Positions 16,570 to 24,015 of a DNA stretch of 64,000 bases are shown in pieces; the stretch's first letter is position 1, and the number at the start of each line of letters is the position of its first letter. The position numbers and the translations under genes were made by a program. The notes beneath the pieces are model-generated. The model was given only the letters and a program-made list of their open reading frames with translations, did no database searches and had not been told where the DNA came from. This DNA is from a bacterium (GTDB lineage Bacteria; Bacillota; Clostridia; Oscillospirales; Oscillospiraceae): NCBI GenBank assembly GCA_004560375.1, contig SFVC01000018.1:1-64000 (forward strand), read 5' to 3'.

Positions 16570-16896
16570 TCAGCCTCCCGCAGTCTCCTTGTACCGCTCC
16601 CCCCAGATCTGCAGGGCGTCCAGCACGGGCTTCAGGCTGAGCCCCAGCTCCGTCAGGGTGTACTCCACCCTGGGGGGTACCTCCGGGTACACCGTCCGGG
16701 TCAGCAGCCCGCTGTCCTCCATCTGCCGGAGCTGGGCGGTGAGCACCTTCTGGCTCACACCGCCGATGGACTTTTTCAGCTCCCCGAACCGCTTGGTGCC
16801 CGTCAGCAGATCCCGGAGTATGAGCACCTTCCACTTGTCGCTGATGAGGGTCAGCGTGGTCTCCACCGGGCAGGCGGGCAGGGTCTTTGTCTCCAT
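16570..16896 (-). CDS. HxlR family transcriptional regulator
   Basis: 108 residues. A winged helix typical of HxlR/MarR-like proteins: LISDKWKVLILRDLLTGTKRF, the recognition region SQKVLTAQLRQMEDSGLLTR and the wing YTLTELG. The N-terminal cysteine (METKTLPACPVE) matches the redox cysteine of HypR/QorR-type members. The longer reading frame from 16947 is rejected because the promoter sits at 16919-16947 and AAAAGGAGG precedes the ATG at 16896. It is divergent from the macrodomain/SirTM operon and may control it. Confidence 0.9.
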   Translation of the reverse strand: METKTLPACPVETTLTLISDKWKVLILRDLLTGTKRFGELKKSIGGVSQKVLTAQLRQMEDSGLLTRTVYPEVPPRVEYTLTELGLSLKPVLDALQIWGERYKETAGG

Positions 16897-16918
16897 GGCG
16901 GCAGCCTCCTTTTGTTCC

Positions 16919-16947
16919 ATTGTACCCCATCTTTCCGCCCAGGTCAA
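16919..16947 (-). promoter_or_regulatory. Promoter of the HxlR gene
   Basis: Minus strand: TTGACC (16947-16942), 17-bp spacer, TACAAT (16924-16919). It fixes the start codon at 16896. Confidence 0.8.
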
Positions 16948-17002
16948 GGCAGGCGGGGCCGACGGTTACCGTCCGGTGCCTATGCCACAACCTTGTGCGT
17001 AC

Positions 17003-17031
17003 TTTACAGCGCGCCAAGGCTTTGCTATCAT
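17003..17031 (+). promoter_or_regulatory. Promoter of the macrodomain-SirTM operon
   Basis: TTTACA (17003-17008), 17-bp spacer, TATCAT (17026-17031), 27 bp before the first ATG. It faces away from the HxlR promoter, with about 55 bp between their -35 boxes for a shared operator. Confidence 0.8.
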
Positions 17032-17058
17032 AGAGGCTGTGAAAGGGGGGTGGCCTTG

Positions 17059-17872
17059 ATGGAGCGCATCGAACGGATCCGGCGGCTCAACGCCATGCTG
17101 CTGGCGGAGCTGCCCCAGTACCGGGCCCGGGCCCGGGACGTTCCACCGGACGGGGCCAGCCAGCGCCGGCTGCTGCGCAGCCTGATGAACGTCCGGCCCC
17201 CTATGCCGCTGGGCCGGGAGTTTCTCGCCGCCCAGGACGAACTGCTGTCCGCCGAGCGGGAGGAACGGGGGGGGGGTGGACGGGGCGGCCCTGCCCGCCG
17301 CCGGCCCCCGTCCCCAGCTCTCCCTCTGGAGGGGGGATATCACCCGGCTGAGGGCGGACGCCATCGTCAACGCCGCCAACTCCGCTCTGCTGGGCTGCTT
17401 CCACCCCTGCCACGGATGCATCGACAACGCCATCCACTCGGCGGCGGGCCTCCAGCTCCGGGAGGCATGCCGCGGGATCATGGAGGCCCAGGGCTGCCCG
17501 GAGCCCGCCGGGGGGGCCAAGCTGACCCCGGGGTACAACCTCCCCGCCCGGTACGTGCTCCACACGGTGGGCCCCATCGTCCGAGGCCCGGTAACCCGCC
17601 GGGATCGGGAGGAGCTGGCCTCCTGCTACCGCGCCTGCCTGGAGCTGGCGGGGTCGCACGGGCTGGAGAGCGTGGCCTTCTGCTGTATCTCCACCGGAGA
17701 GTTCCACTTCCCCAACCAGGAGGCCGCGGAGATCGCCGTGGAGACGGTGACACAGTTCCTCGGTTGGAAAACATCCATCAGGAAGGTGATCTTCAATGTG
17801 TACAAGGAGCTTGACGAGGGAATCTACCGCCGCCTGCTGGCCCCGGACGGAGGAGCTGCGGGAGGCGCTTGA
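17059..17872 (+). CDS. SirTM-associated Zn-type macrodomain ADP-ribosyl hydrolase, frameshifted at a G10 tract
   Basis: Two overlapping frames encode one protein. Codons 1-72 (17059-17275) give the N-terminal extension MERIERIRRLNAMLLAELPQ typical of SirTM-linked macrodomains; the macrodomain follows in another frame from about 17276 (GDITRLRADAIVNAANSALL, then GCFHPCHGCIDNAIHSAAG with the Cys/His zinc motif, then FCCISTGEFHFPN). The frames meet at ten consecutive Gs (17267-17276); removing one G restores a protein of about 270 residues, the family length. The product removes ADP-ribose placed by SirTM. Whether the shift is phase variation, decay or sequencing error cannot be told here. Confidence 0.85.
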
Positions 17873-18665
17873 GGGGGCCGACGCCGTGGTGATCGGCGCG
17901 GGGGCGGGCCTGTCCGCCTCGGCGGGGCTCACCTACGACGGGGCGCGGTTTGAGCGGCAGTTCGGCGACTTTCAGAAAAAATACGGCATCCAGGATATGT
18001 ACTCCGGGGGCTTTTACCCCTTTGAGACGCTGGAGGAATACTGGGCGTGGTGGAGCCGCCACATCATGGTGAACCGCTATGAGCGGGCCCCCAGGCCGGT
18101 CTACGAGGATCTGCTGGAGCTGGCGGCGGACAGGGACTATTTTGTGCTCACCACCAACGTGGATCACCAATTCCAGCTGGCGGGCTTTGACAAAAAGCGG
18201 TTGTTCTACACCCAGGGGGACTACGGCCTGTGGCAGTGCTCCCGGCCCTGCCATGCCCGCACCTACGACAACGAGGAGAGGGTGCGCCGTATGGTGGCGG
18301 AGCAGCGGGACATGAGGATCCCGTCGGCGCTGATCCCCCGCTGCCCCGTCTGCGGCAGGCCCATGACCATGAATCTGCGCTCGGACAACACCTTCGTGGA
18401 GGACGAGGGCTGGCATCAGGCCCGGGAGCGGTATCAGGACTTCCTCCGGCGGCAGGAGGGGCGGCGGGTGGTGTTCCTGGAGCTGGGGGTGGGCTACAAC
18501 ACCCCGGGCATCATCAAATATCCCTTCTGGAGGCTGACGGCCCAAAACCCCAGGGCGGTGTACGCCTGCGTCAACCAGGGGCAGGCCGCCGTCCCCCGGG
18601 AGCTGCGGGAGCGCTCCCTGTGCATTGACGGGGACATCGGGTCAGTGCTGGCCGGACTGAAGTGA
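17796..18665 (+). CDS. Class M sirtuin (SirTM) protein ADP-ribosyltransferase
   Basis: 289 residues. A Rossmann GAGAGLSASAG (34-44), TTNVDHQFQ in place of the deacetylase TQNIDxLH motif, LWQCSRPCH, and a zinc-ribbon pair (QCSRPC, RCPVCG). Loss of the canonical deacetylase histidine context is characteristic of SirTM enzymes, which ADP-ribosylate rather than deacetylate. The ATG at 17796 follows GGAAGGTGAT and overlaps the end of the macrodomain gene by 77 bp, suggesting coupling; a start closer to codon 19 is possible. The GcvH-L and LplA2 partners of the staphylococcal/streptococcal operon are absent from this locus. Confidence 0.9.
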   Translation: MCTRSLTRESTAACWPRTEELREALEGADAVVIGAGAGLSASAGLTYDGARFERQFGDFQKKYGIQDMYSGGFYPFETLEEYWAWWSRHIMVNRYERAPRPVYEDLLELAADRDYFVLTTNVDHQFQLAGFDKKRLFYTQGDYGLWQCSRPCHARTYDNEERVRRMVAEQRDMRIPSALIPRCPVCGRPMTMNLRSDNTFVEDEGWHQARERYQDFLRRQEGRRVVFLELGVGYNTPGIIKYPFWRLTAQNPRAVYACVNQGQAAVPRELRERSLCIDGDIGSVLAGLK

Positions 18666-18670
18666 CAACA

Positions 18671-18706
18671 ACGCCCTGGACAAGGCCGTGGCCTTGCCCA
18701 GGGCGT
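18671..18706. terminator. Bidirectional terminator
   Basis: Stem ACGCCCTGG...CCAGGGCGT with an inner ACAAGGCC/GGCCTTG helix, between the convergent SirTM and rhaD genes. Confidence 0.75.
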
Positions 18707-18731
18707 CTGTTCGTTGGTAAGGGAGAAGGGG

Positions 18732-19544
18732 TTAATCCAGCCAGCCCTCCCGGGGGCGGACGCCGAACTTGTCCGCCAGCAGGCGCAGCTGCTCATCGGT
18801 GATGGTGTTCAGCCGGGGCAGGTGGGCGATCTTCAGGTAGATCTCCGCCGCCTTCTCCGCCGTCTCGATGAGGCCGAAGGCCTCGTCCAAATCCCGGCCC
18901 ACGCCGTAGATGCCGTGCTGGGCCCACACCACCAGCCGGGCGGTTTTCATCTGCTCCGCCGTGGCCTGGCCGATCTCGTTGGTGCCGCACAGCATCCAGG
19001 GCAGTACGTTCACCCCCTCCGGGAACACGGCCACGCACTCGCTGCACATCTGCCATAGAGTGCGGGTGAAGGCGCGGCTGTCCAGGTCGTGGACGTAGGT
19101 CATGGCCAGCAGATGGTTGGGGTGGCAGTGCATCACCACCCGGTGGGCGGGATCCACGCCCAGCCGGGCGGCGTGGCTCATCATGTGGGCGGGAAACTCG
19201 CTGGTGACGCTGCCGCCATTGGAAAATCCCCAGAGGAGCCGGGCGGTTCTGCCCCCGTCCAGCAGATGTACCAGCCCCAAGCTGTCCGCCGGGTCGTACT
19301 GTACCTTCCTGAAATATTTGCCTGTGCCGGTGACCAGGATATAGGCCCCGTCCAGCGCCGGAGCCTCAAAGCCGGTGGGGATGTCCCGGATGGGCCTGTT
19401 GGGATCCACATAGTCCGCCACCTGATCCTCGTCCAGCAGGACGCTGACGTTGCCGCCGTTGCGCTCGTCCCAGCCGTGGGCGTACATGGTGGAGATGGTG
19501 CGGATCAGCTCCGTCAGGAAGGGGGCGTTGGTGATGTCGTTCAT
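18732..19544 (-). CDS. rhaD: Rhamnulose-1-phosphate aldolase
   Basis: 270 residues, the usual RhaD length. A class II zinc aldolase that splits L-rhamnulose-1-P into DHAP and L-lactaldehyde. GWDERNGGNVS, TGTGKYFR, the zinc ligands in MHCHPNHLLAMTY and QHG, and FGLIETAEKAAEIY align along the E. coli RhaD as I recall it. Downstream of udp by 29 bp with a GGACGAGGAAC-type Shine-Dalgarno, so probably co-transcribed. No rhamnose isomerase or kinase is nearby, which is unusual and leaves open a role in a different deoxypentulose phosphate route. Confidence 0.9.
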   Translation of the reverse strand: MNDITNAPFLTELIRTISTMYAHGWDERNGGNVSVLLDEDQVADYVDPNRPIRDIPTGFEAPALDGAYILVTGTGKYFRKVQYDPADSLGLVHLLDGGRTARLLWGFSNGGSVTSEFPAHMMSHAARLGVDPAHRVVMHCHPNHLLAMTYVHDLDSRAFTRTLWQMCSECVAVFPEGVNVLPWMLCGTNEIGQATAEQMKTARLVVWAQHGIYGVGRDLDEAFGLIETAEKAAEIYLKIAHLPRLNTITDEQLRLLADKFGVRPREGWLD

Positions 19545-19573
19545 GTTCCTCGTCCTTTCGCCGGCCGGTGCTG

Positions 19574-20347
19574 TCAGCTGCGTTTCTCCCGATCCCGGGC
19601 AATGAGCAGCTTGACTGCCTCAATTCCCACCCGGATGGCGGAGTCCGTGTCCTCGTCCCGGGTCTGATCCAGGCCGGCGGCGTTGCGCTCCTGGTTCCAG
19701 ATCACGTGGAAGGCGGAGCCGCACCGCACCCCCCGGTGGGCGGCCACGGTGAACAGCGCCGCGCTCTCCATCTCGGAGGCCAGCACGCCCAGGCGCTTCC
19801 ACGCCTCCCATTTGTTTTGCAGCTCGTAGGACACCGGCATCACCTGGGGGGAGTGCTGCCCGTAGAAGGAGTCCTTGCACTGCACCACCCCGGCGTGCCA
19901 CCGGCGGCCGGAGGCCTTCGCCGCGTCCACCAGGGCGGTGAGCACCTCGTAGTCCGCCACGGCGGGGAACTCGATGGGGGCGTACTCCCGGCTGGCCCCT
20001 TCCATGCGGACGGCCCCGGTGGCAACCACGATGTCGCCGCTGGTGACCTCCAGCTTGATGCCGCCGCAGGTGCCCACCCGGATAAAGGTATCCGCTCCAA
20101 TGTTGGCCAGCTCCTCCATGGCGATGGCGGCAGAGGGCCCGCCGATGCCGGTGGAGGTGACGCTCACCGTTTCGCCCAGGAGGGTGCCGGTATAGGTGAC
20201 GTACTCCCGGTTGGTGGTGACGTGGGCGGGGTTGTCGAAGTATTGGGCGATCTTCTCGCACCGCCCCGGATCCCCGGGCAGCAGGCAGTACCGCCCCACG
20301 TCCCCGGCCTTGCAGTTGATGTGAAATTGACGCTCCGACGCGATCAT
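19574..20347 (-). CDS. udp: Uridine phosphorylase
   Basis: 257 residues of the PNP/UDP phosphorylase superfamily. GDPGRCEKIAQYF (phosphate loop), TSTGIGGPSAAIAMEEL, RVGTCGG and the catalytic-region LASEMESAALFTVA are all present. It cleaves uridine (or a related nucleoside) with phosphate. It leads a two-gene unit with rhaD. AAAAGAGGTGCGGCC precedes the ATG. Substrate specificity among uridine, deoxyuridine and other nucleosides cannot be read from sequence with certainty. Confidence 0.9.
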   Translation of the reverse strand: MIASERQFHINCKAGDVGRYCLLPGDPGRCEKIAQYFDNPAHVTTNREYVTYTGTLLGETVSVTSTGIGGPSAAIAMEELANIGADTFIRVGTCGGIKLEVTSGDIVVATGAVRMEGASREYAPIEFPAVADYEVLTALVDAAKASGRRWHAGVVQCKDSFYGQHSPQVMPVSYELQNKWEAWKRLGVLASEMESAALFTVAAHRGVRCGSAFHVIWNQERNAAGLDQTRDEDTDSAIRVGIEAVKLLIARDREKRS

Positions 20348-20423
20348 GGCCGCACCTCTTTTCCTTAAACTACCTCCATGATAGCATAGTTTTCCCGGAA
20401 AGGCAAGGCGAACGCGTCCGGAC

Positions 20424-20831
20424 TCAGCCCGCCTCGTCCGGATCCGGCAGATGATCGCTGGTGAGGAGGGTCAGGCCCGCCGTCCCGTCCCGGGCGGTGA
20501 CGTACCACCGCTCCCCCTCAGGCGGGGCCTTCGGGATGGTGAGCTGGGCCAGCGCCCCTTCCGCCACATCGCCCACGGCCTTGTCGTACACATATACCGT
20601 CACCGGGTACTCCCCCGCCTCGAAGCCGAAGGATTCCCCCCGCTTCAGGGGGGAGCTGTCGGCGTTCCGGGTTCCCCCGCTCTGATCCTGGAACGCCACC
20701 ACCACCTCCACGATCACCGCGTCCGACTGGTTGACGAACACCAGGTCGGCCTCAAGGCCGCCGCCTTGGCTACAGCCGGCCAGGACGGCCAGCCACAGGG
20801 CCGCCAGCCCCGCCGCCGCTGCTTTTTTCAT
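20424..20831 (-). CDS. Putative lipoprotein of unknown function
   Basis: 135 residues with a signal peptide ending in the lipobox LAGC (MKKAAAAGLAALWLAVLAGC). The mature part is a predicted beta-rich domain (ADLVFVNQSDAVIVEVVVAF) resembling small surface Ig-like folds, with no recognised family. It follows another lipoprotein gene by 12 bp, so the two are co-transcribed. Function unknown. Confidence 0.75.
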   Translation of the reverse strand: MKKAAAAGLAALWLAVLAGCSQGGGLEADLVFVNQSDAVIVEVVVAFQDQSGGTRNADSSPLKRGESFGFEAGEYPVTVYVYDKAVGDVAEGALAQLTIPKAPPEGERWYVTARDGTAGLTLLTSDHLPDPDEAG

Positions 20832-20843
20832 CGCTAATTCCTC

Positions 20844-21293
20844 CTATGTGTCAAATCTGTAGAAATAGAGCCGTCCGCGCCCGCTGTCGTACACCGCCGC
20901 GGTGAAATTCCAGGAGTACCGCTGGTGCAGCGGGGAGTCGTCATAGGGATCCGTGCTGTCGCTGTGGCGGTCATAGAGGTAGCAGTAGCCCTCCTCCGGC
21001 AGCTCCTCCAGCCCGCACAGCCGGAGGGCCTGGGCGGTGTTCTCCGACGGGGGCAGGGGCCGCCAGCCCGGGGCGGCGGCCAGGGTCTCCGCCAGCCCGC
21101 CGATCTCCACCTCCGCGGCGGTGAGGCCGTCGCCGAGGAAGCCGCCGTGGCTGTCCTCAAACCGCGCCACCGTCCCGCCGGACAGATCCAGATCCAGCGC
21201 CCGGCCGATCCGCTCCAGCTTGCTGGAGGGCCTGCCCACGGCGCAGCCCGCCGCCAGAAGCAGGAGCAGGCACAGCGTCAAAAACCGTTTCAT
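20844..21293 (-). CDS. Putative lipoprotein of unknown function
   Basis: 149 residues: MKRFLTLCLLLLLAAGC gives a signal peptide with lipobox AAGC, then a soluble domain with LERIGRALDLDLSGG and a C-terminal WNFTAAVYDSGRGRLYFYRFDT stretch. Not recognised. The start at 21293 is supported by GGAAAGGAG 8 bp upstream. First of a two-lipoprotein unit; the hairpin at 21323 separates it from the XRE gene upstream. Confidence 0.75.
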   Translation of the reverse strand: MKRFLTLCLLLLLAAGCAVGRPSSKLERIGRALDLDLSGGTVARFEDSHGGFLGDGLTAAEVEIGGLAETLAAAPGWRPLPPSENTAQALRLCGLEELPEEGYCYLYDRHSDSTDPYDDSPLHQRYSWNFTAAVYDSGRGRLYFYRFDT

Positions 21294-21322
21294 ATTCGGT
21301 TCTCCTTTCCAAATTGGGCCGC

Positions 21323-21349
21323 AAAAAACCGCCCCATGGCCGGGGCGGT
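21323..21349 (-). terminator. Terminator of the DUF2975-XRE unit
   Basis: On the minus strand a stem ACCGCCCCG / TGGGGCGGT is followed by TTTTTT (21328-21323). Confidence 0.8.
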
Positions 21350-21373
21350 CATGCGGTTGCGTCTGCTGGGTTG

Positions 21374-21589
21374 TCAGTCCTCCCCGTCGGGGACATACTC
21401 CAAAATGTCCCCCGGCTGGCAGTCCAGAGCCTTGCAGATGGCCTCCAGGGTGGAAAAGCGCACCGCCTTGGCCTTGTTGTTCTTCAAAATGGACAGGTTG
21501 GCCATGGTGACGTCCACCCGCTGGGACAGCTCCCCCAGGGACATCTTCCGCCTGGCCATCATCACGTCCAGGTTGACGAGTATTGCCAT
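21374..21589 (-). CDS. XRE-family helix-turn-helix regulator (YozG-like)
   Basis: 71 residues forming a minimal Cro/CI HTH: MARRKMSLGELSQRVDVTMANLSILKNN then VRFSTLEAICKALDCQPGDIL. Such single-domain regulators are habitually encoded with DUF2975 membrane proteins, as here, with a 12-bp gap. It probably regulates its own two-gene operon; the membrane partner may sequester it or transmit a signal (inference). Confidence 0.88.
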   Translation of the reverse strand: MAILVNLDVMMARRKMSLGELSQRVDVTMANLSILKNNKAKAVRFSTLEAICKALDCQPGDILEYVPDGED

Positions 21590-21601
21590 ACGCTCCGCCC
21601 C

Positions 21602-22192
21602 CTAAATCGTCAGGTCGTTTTCCGCCTTCAGCTCGGCGGCCTGCCGGAACAGGGCGGACATCACCAGGAACAGCAGCCCGCCCATGAGGAAGATGGGGAC
21701 GAACAGGGCGTTGTAGGTCAGCAGGGGCGCGATGCTCTGGTAGTAGGCAAATCCCCAGATCAGCCGCGCCAGCGCCGCCCCGGAGATCCCGAAGCAGCAG
21801 ATGGCCGCCCGCTTCATGCTTTTGGCGTTGTCCATAGCAAAGGGGCTCCCCTTTAGAATGGTGTCCAGCACCCGCTTGCCCTGCCAGAGGATGACGGCGG
21901 TGCATACGCCGCAGGACAGCAAAAACAGGGACAGCATCGGCCAATACAGGTCGTCCGCCGTCAAGGCCAGCATCCAGATAACAGGATTCCAACTGTGAAT
22001 GGTGAAGCCCAGCCAAAACCCCACGCTCTCCCCGGTCATGAGCCGCTCCATGGTCTGTCCGTCCCACCGGTTCTCCGTCAGCATGGCCGCAAGGGTGGGT
22101 ACAAAGAACAGCATGATGATGTTGCACACAAATGTGATAACCACCAGTACCCGCAGCACCCGGGCCAGCTTCTGTACGGAAGTTCGTTCCAT
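21602..22192 (-). CDS. DUF2975 membrane protein
   Basis: 196 residues with four predicted TM helices and the family ending FRQAAELKAENDLTI. Start at the ATG 22192, preceded by AGAGGTGG; a GTG three codons upstream is also open. First gene of a DUF2975-XRE pair, which recurs widely in Firmicutes and whose function is not known. Confidence 0.88.
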   Translation of the reverse strand: MERTSVQKLARVLRVLVVITFVCNIIMLFFVPTLAAMLTENRWDGQTMERLMTGESVGFWLGFTIHSWNPVIWMLALTADDLYWPMLSLFLLSCGVCTAVILWQGKRVLDTILKGSPFAMDNAKSMKRAAICCFGISGAALARLIWGFAYYQSIAPLLTYNALFVPIFLMGGLLFLVMSALFRQAAELKAENDLTI

Positions 22193-22284
22193 CTCAACCA
22201 CCTCTTGCCCCAGAGCATACCACGGGCAATATCGTTTGTCAAGTATTTTTTATTGTTTTTCGATAAAATCATGGCAGCAGAACG

Positions 22285-22306
22285 CCCCGCTCCTTTCGGA
22301 GCGGGG
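22285..22306 (-). terminator. Hairpin after the cobB-CPBP unit
   Basis: A 9-bp stem CCCCGCTCC / GGAGCGGGG with a 4-nt loop just past the CPBP gene; the T-run is short, so termination is likely but not certain. Confidence 0.55.
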
Positions 22307-22312
22307 TGCGGT

Positions 22313-23206
22313 TCACTCGTCCCAGGGGTCGTAGTCATAGGTTCCCGGCTGGGTGGGCAGATCCCAGTCCGGGGCGGGCAGGGCCGCCTGCCTGGGCTTG
22401 CGCCGGAACAGGGCCGCCACGCCCCTCCGGTTCAAAATGGGGGCCGCGATGGCGACAAGAATCAGCACCACCACCGCCGCCCCCTCCCCCTCCTCGGGCA
22501 CGAAGGACAGGATCTGGCTGATGGCGTTGAAGGCCACATGGCCCAGAATGGAGGGCAGGATGGACTGGGCCCGCAGATCCAGCAGGGCGAAGAAGGCCCC
22601 CAGCACAAAGGCGTAGGCAAACCAGACCGGGTGCCCGTGGCACACCCCGAAGGCGGCGGAGGACAGCACCACCGCCAGCCACCCGGGCATCACCCGGCTC
22701 AGGCGGTTCAGCATCAGCCCCCGGAAGATGAGCTCCTCCACCACCGGGGCCACCACCGCCACCGCCAGCACCCCGGTGAGGGTGCCGCTGTCAATGCCGG
22801 CGGAGGCCTCGTTGTAGCTCTCCAGCCACGCCTCCGGCAGCAGGGCCAGCGCCCCGCCCACGATGAGGTACAGCGCCGGGGCCAGGGCCGCCCCCGTCAG
22901 CAGGGTGGGGCCGTCCACCCCCCGGAGCCACAGCGCCTCCGCCATGGGCTGGCGGCGGAAGCGGTAAAAAGCGATCACAATTGCGATGGTCAGCAGGCCG
23001 GAGATCATGGTGTAGGTCATGGTGTTGGCCAGGAGCTGGTCATACAGCTCCTCCACGTCGCCCCCCAGGGCGGCCAGTACGCCGATGTACACCGACTCCG
23101 GCAGCATGATGGCCACCTGCATCCCCACGAACAGCGCCAGGTAGCACACAGACTTGCCCAGGGCGGCCAGCACCGGCATGGCCCGGGCCACTCGCTGGTC
23201 TCTCAC
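22313..23206 (-). CDS. CPBP family intramembrane metalloprotease
   Basis: 297 residues with about eight TM helices. The three conserved motifs of the CAAX-protease/bacteriocin-processing family are present: VVEELIFRG (EE and R), FGVCHGH and HVAFN. Members process membrane peptides or bacteriocins; the substrate here is unknown. Its ATG overlaps the cobB stop by 4 bp, so both are translated from one message. Confidence 0.9.
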   Translation of the reverse strand: MRDQRVARAMPVLAALGKSVCYLALFVGMQVAIMLPESVYIGVLAALGGDVEELYDQLLANTMTYTMISGLLTIAIVIAFYRFRRQPMAEALWLRGVDGPTLLTGAALAPALYLIVGGALALLPEAWLESYNEASAGIDSGTLTGVLAVAVVAPVVEELIFRGLMLNRLSRVMPGWLAVVLSSAAFGVCHGHPVWFAYAFVLGAFFALLDLRAQSILPSILGHVAFNAISQILSFVPEEGEGAAVVVLILVAIAAPILNRRGVAALFRRKPRQAALPAPDWDLPTQPGTYDYDPWDE

Positions 23207-23925
23207 AGCCCGATCCCTCCCAGCACCCTTCCGATGGAGTCGTGGATCACCAGATCCGCCTGCCCGTCATAGGGGGTGGGATCCCGGTTGATGAGGGCCA
23301 GCTTGTTCCCCCGGTAGTAGTTGATGAGCCCCGCCGCCGGGTACACCACCAGGGAGGTGCCCCCCACGATGAGCACGTCCGCCCGGCTGATGGCCAGCAC
23401 CGCGCCTTCCACCGTCTCCTGATCCAGCCCCTCCTCGTAGAGCACCACGTCGGGCTTCACCAGCCCGCCGCACACGGGGCACCGGGGCACGCCCTGGCCA
23501 TCGGCGATGAAGTCCACGCCGTAGAAGGCGCGGCACCTGGTGCAGTAGTTCCGGTGGACGGAGCCGTGGAGCTCGTACACCGTCCGGCTGCCCGCCGCCT
23601 GGTGGAGGCCGTCGATGTTCTGGGTCACCACCGCCTTCAGCTTGCCCGCCTGCTCCAGCTCCGCCAGCTTTTTGTGGGCGGCGTTGGGCTGGGCGTCCAG
23701 GCACAGCATTTTGTCCCGGTAGAAGCGGTAGAAGTCCTCCGTCCGGGTCTGGAAGTAGGTGTGGCTGAGGATGGTCTCCGGCGGCTGGTCGTACTTCTGG
23801 TTGTAGAGGCCGTCCACGCTGCGGAAGTCCGGGATGCCGCTCTCGGTGGACACACCCGCCCCGCCGAAAAAGACGATGTTGTCGCTGTCCGCAATCCATT
23901 GGGACAGCTGCTGCTGAGGAGTCAT
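23203..23925 (-). CDS. cobB: NAD-dependent protein deacylase (sirtuin)
   Basis: 240 residues. GGAGVSTESGIPDFR, TQNIDGLHQAAG with the catalytic histidine in ELHGSVH, and the zinc ribbon CTRC/CPVC are all intact, so this is a canonical lysine deacylase unlike the SirTM at 17796. The window therefore has both sirtuin types. First of a two-gene unit with the CPBP protease. Confidence 0.94.
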   Translation of the reverse strand: MTPQQQLSQWIADSDNIVFFGGAGVSTESGIPDFRSVDGLYNQKYDQPPETILSHTYFQTRTEDFYRFYRDKMLCLDAQPNAAHKKLAELEQAGKLKAVVTQNIDGLHQAAGSRTVYELHGSVHRNYCTRCRAFYGVDFIADGQGVPRCPVCGGLVKPDVVLYEEGLDQETVEGAVLAISRADVLIVGGTSLVVYPAAGLINYYRGNKLALINRDPTPYDGQADLVIHDSIGRVLGGIGL

Positions 23926-23975
23926 GGGCCTCCCCTCCTTTTGAGGGGATTATATCACACCCTGCGGCAAAAGGA

Positions 23976-24003
23976 AAGCCCCCATCCCAAGGGATGGGGG
24001 CTT
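23976..24003 (-). terminator. Terminator of the oxaloacetate decarboxylase operon
   Basis: A 13-bp stem AAGCCCCCATCCC / GGGATGGGGGCTT followed on the minus strand by TCCTTTT. Confidence 0.9.
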
Positions 24004-24015
24004 GAACGCAGGGAA

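Noticed and set aside
17059..18665. Macrodomain and SirTM as one fused protein
   Set aside because: The frames overlap but are different, each has its own stop or start, and a ribosome binding site precedes the SirTM ATG.
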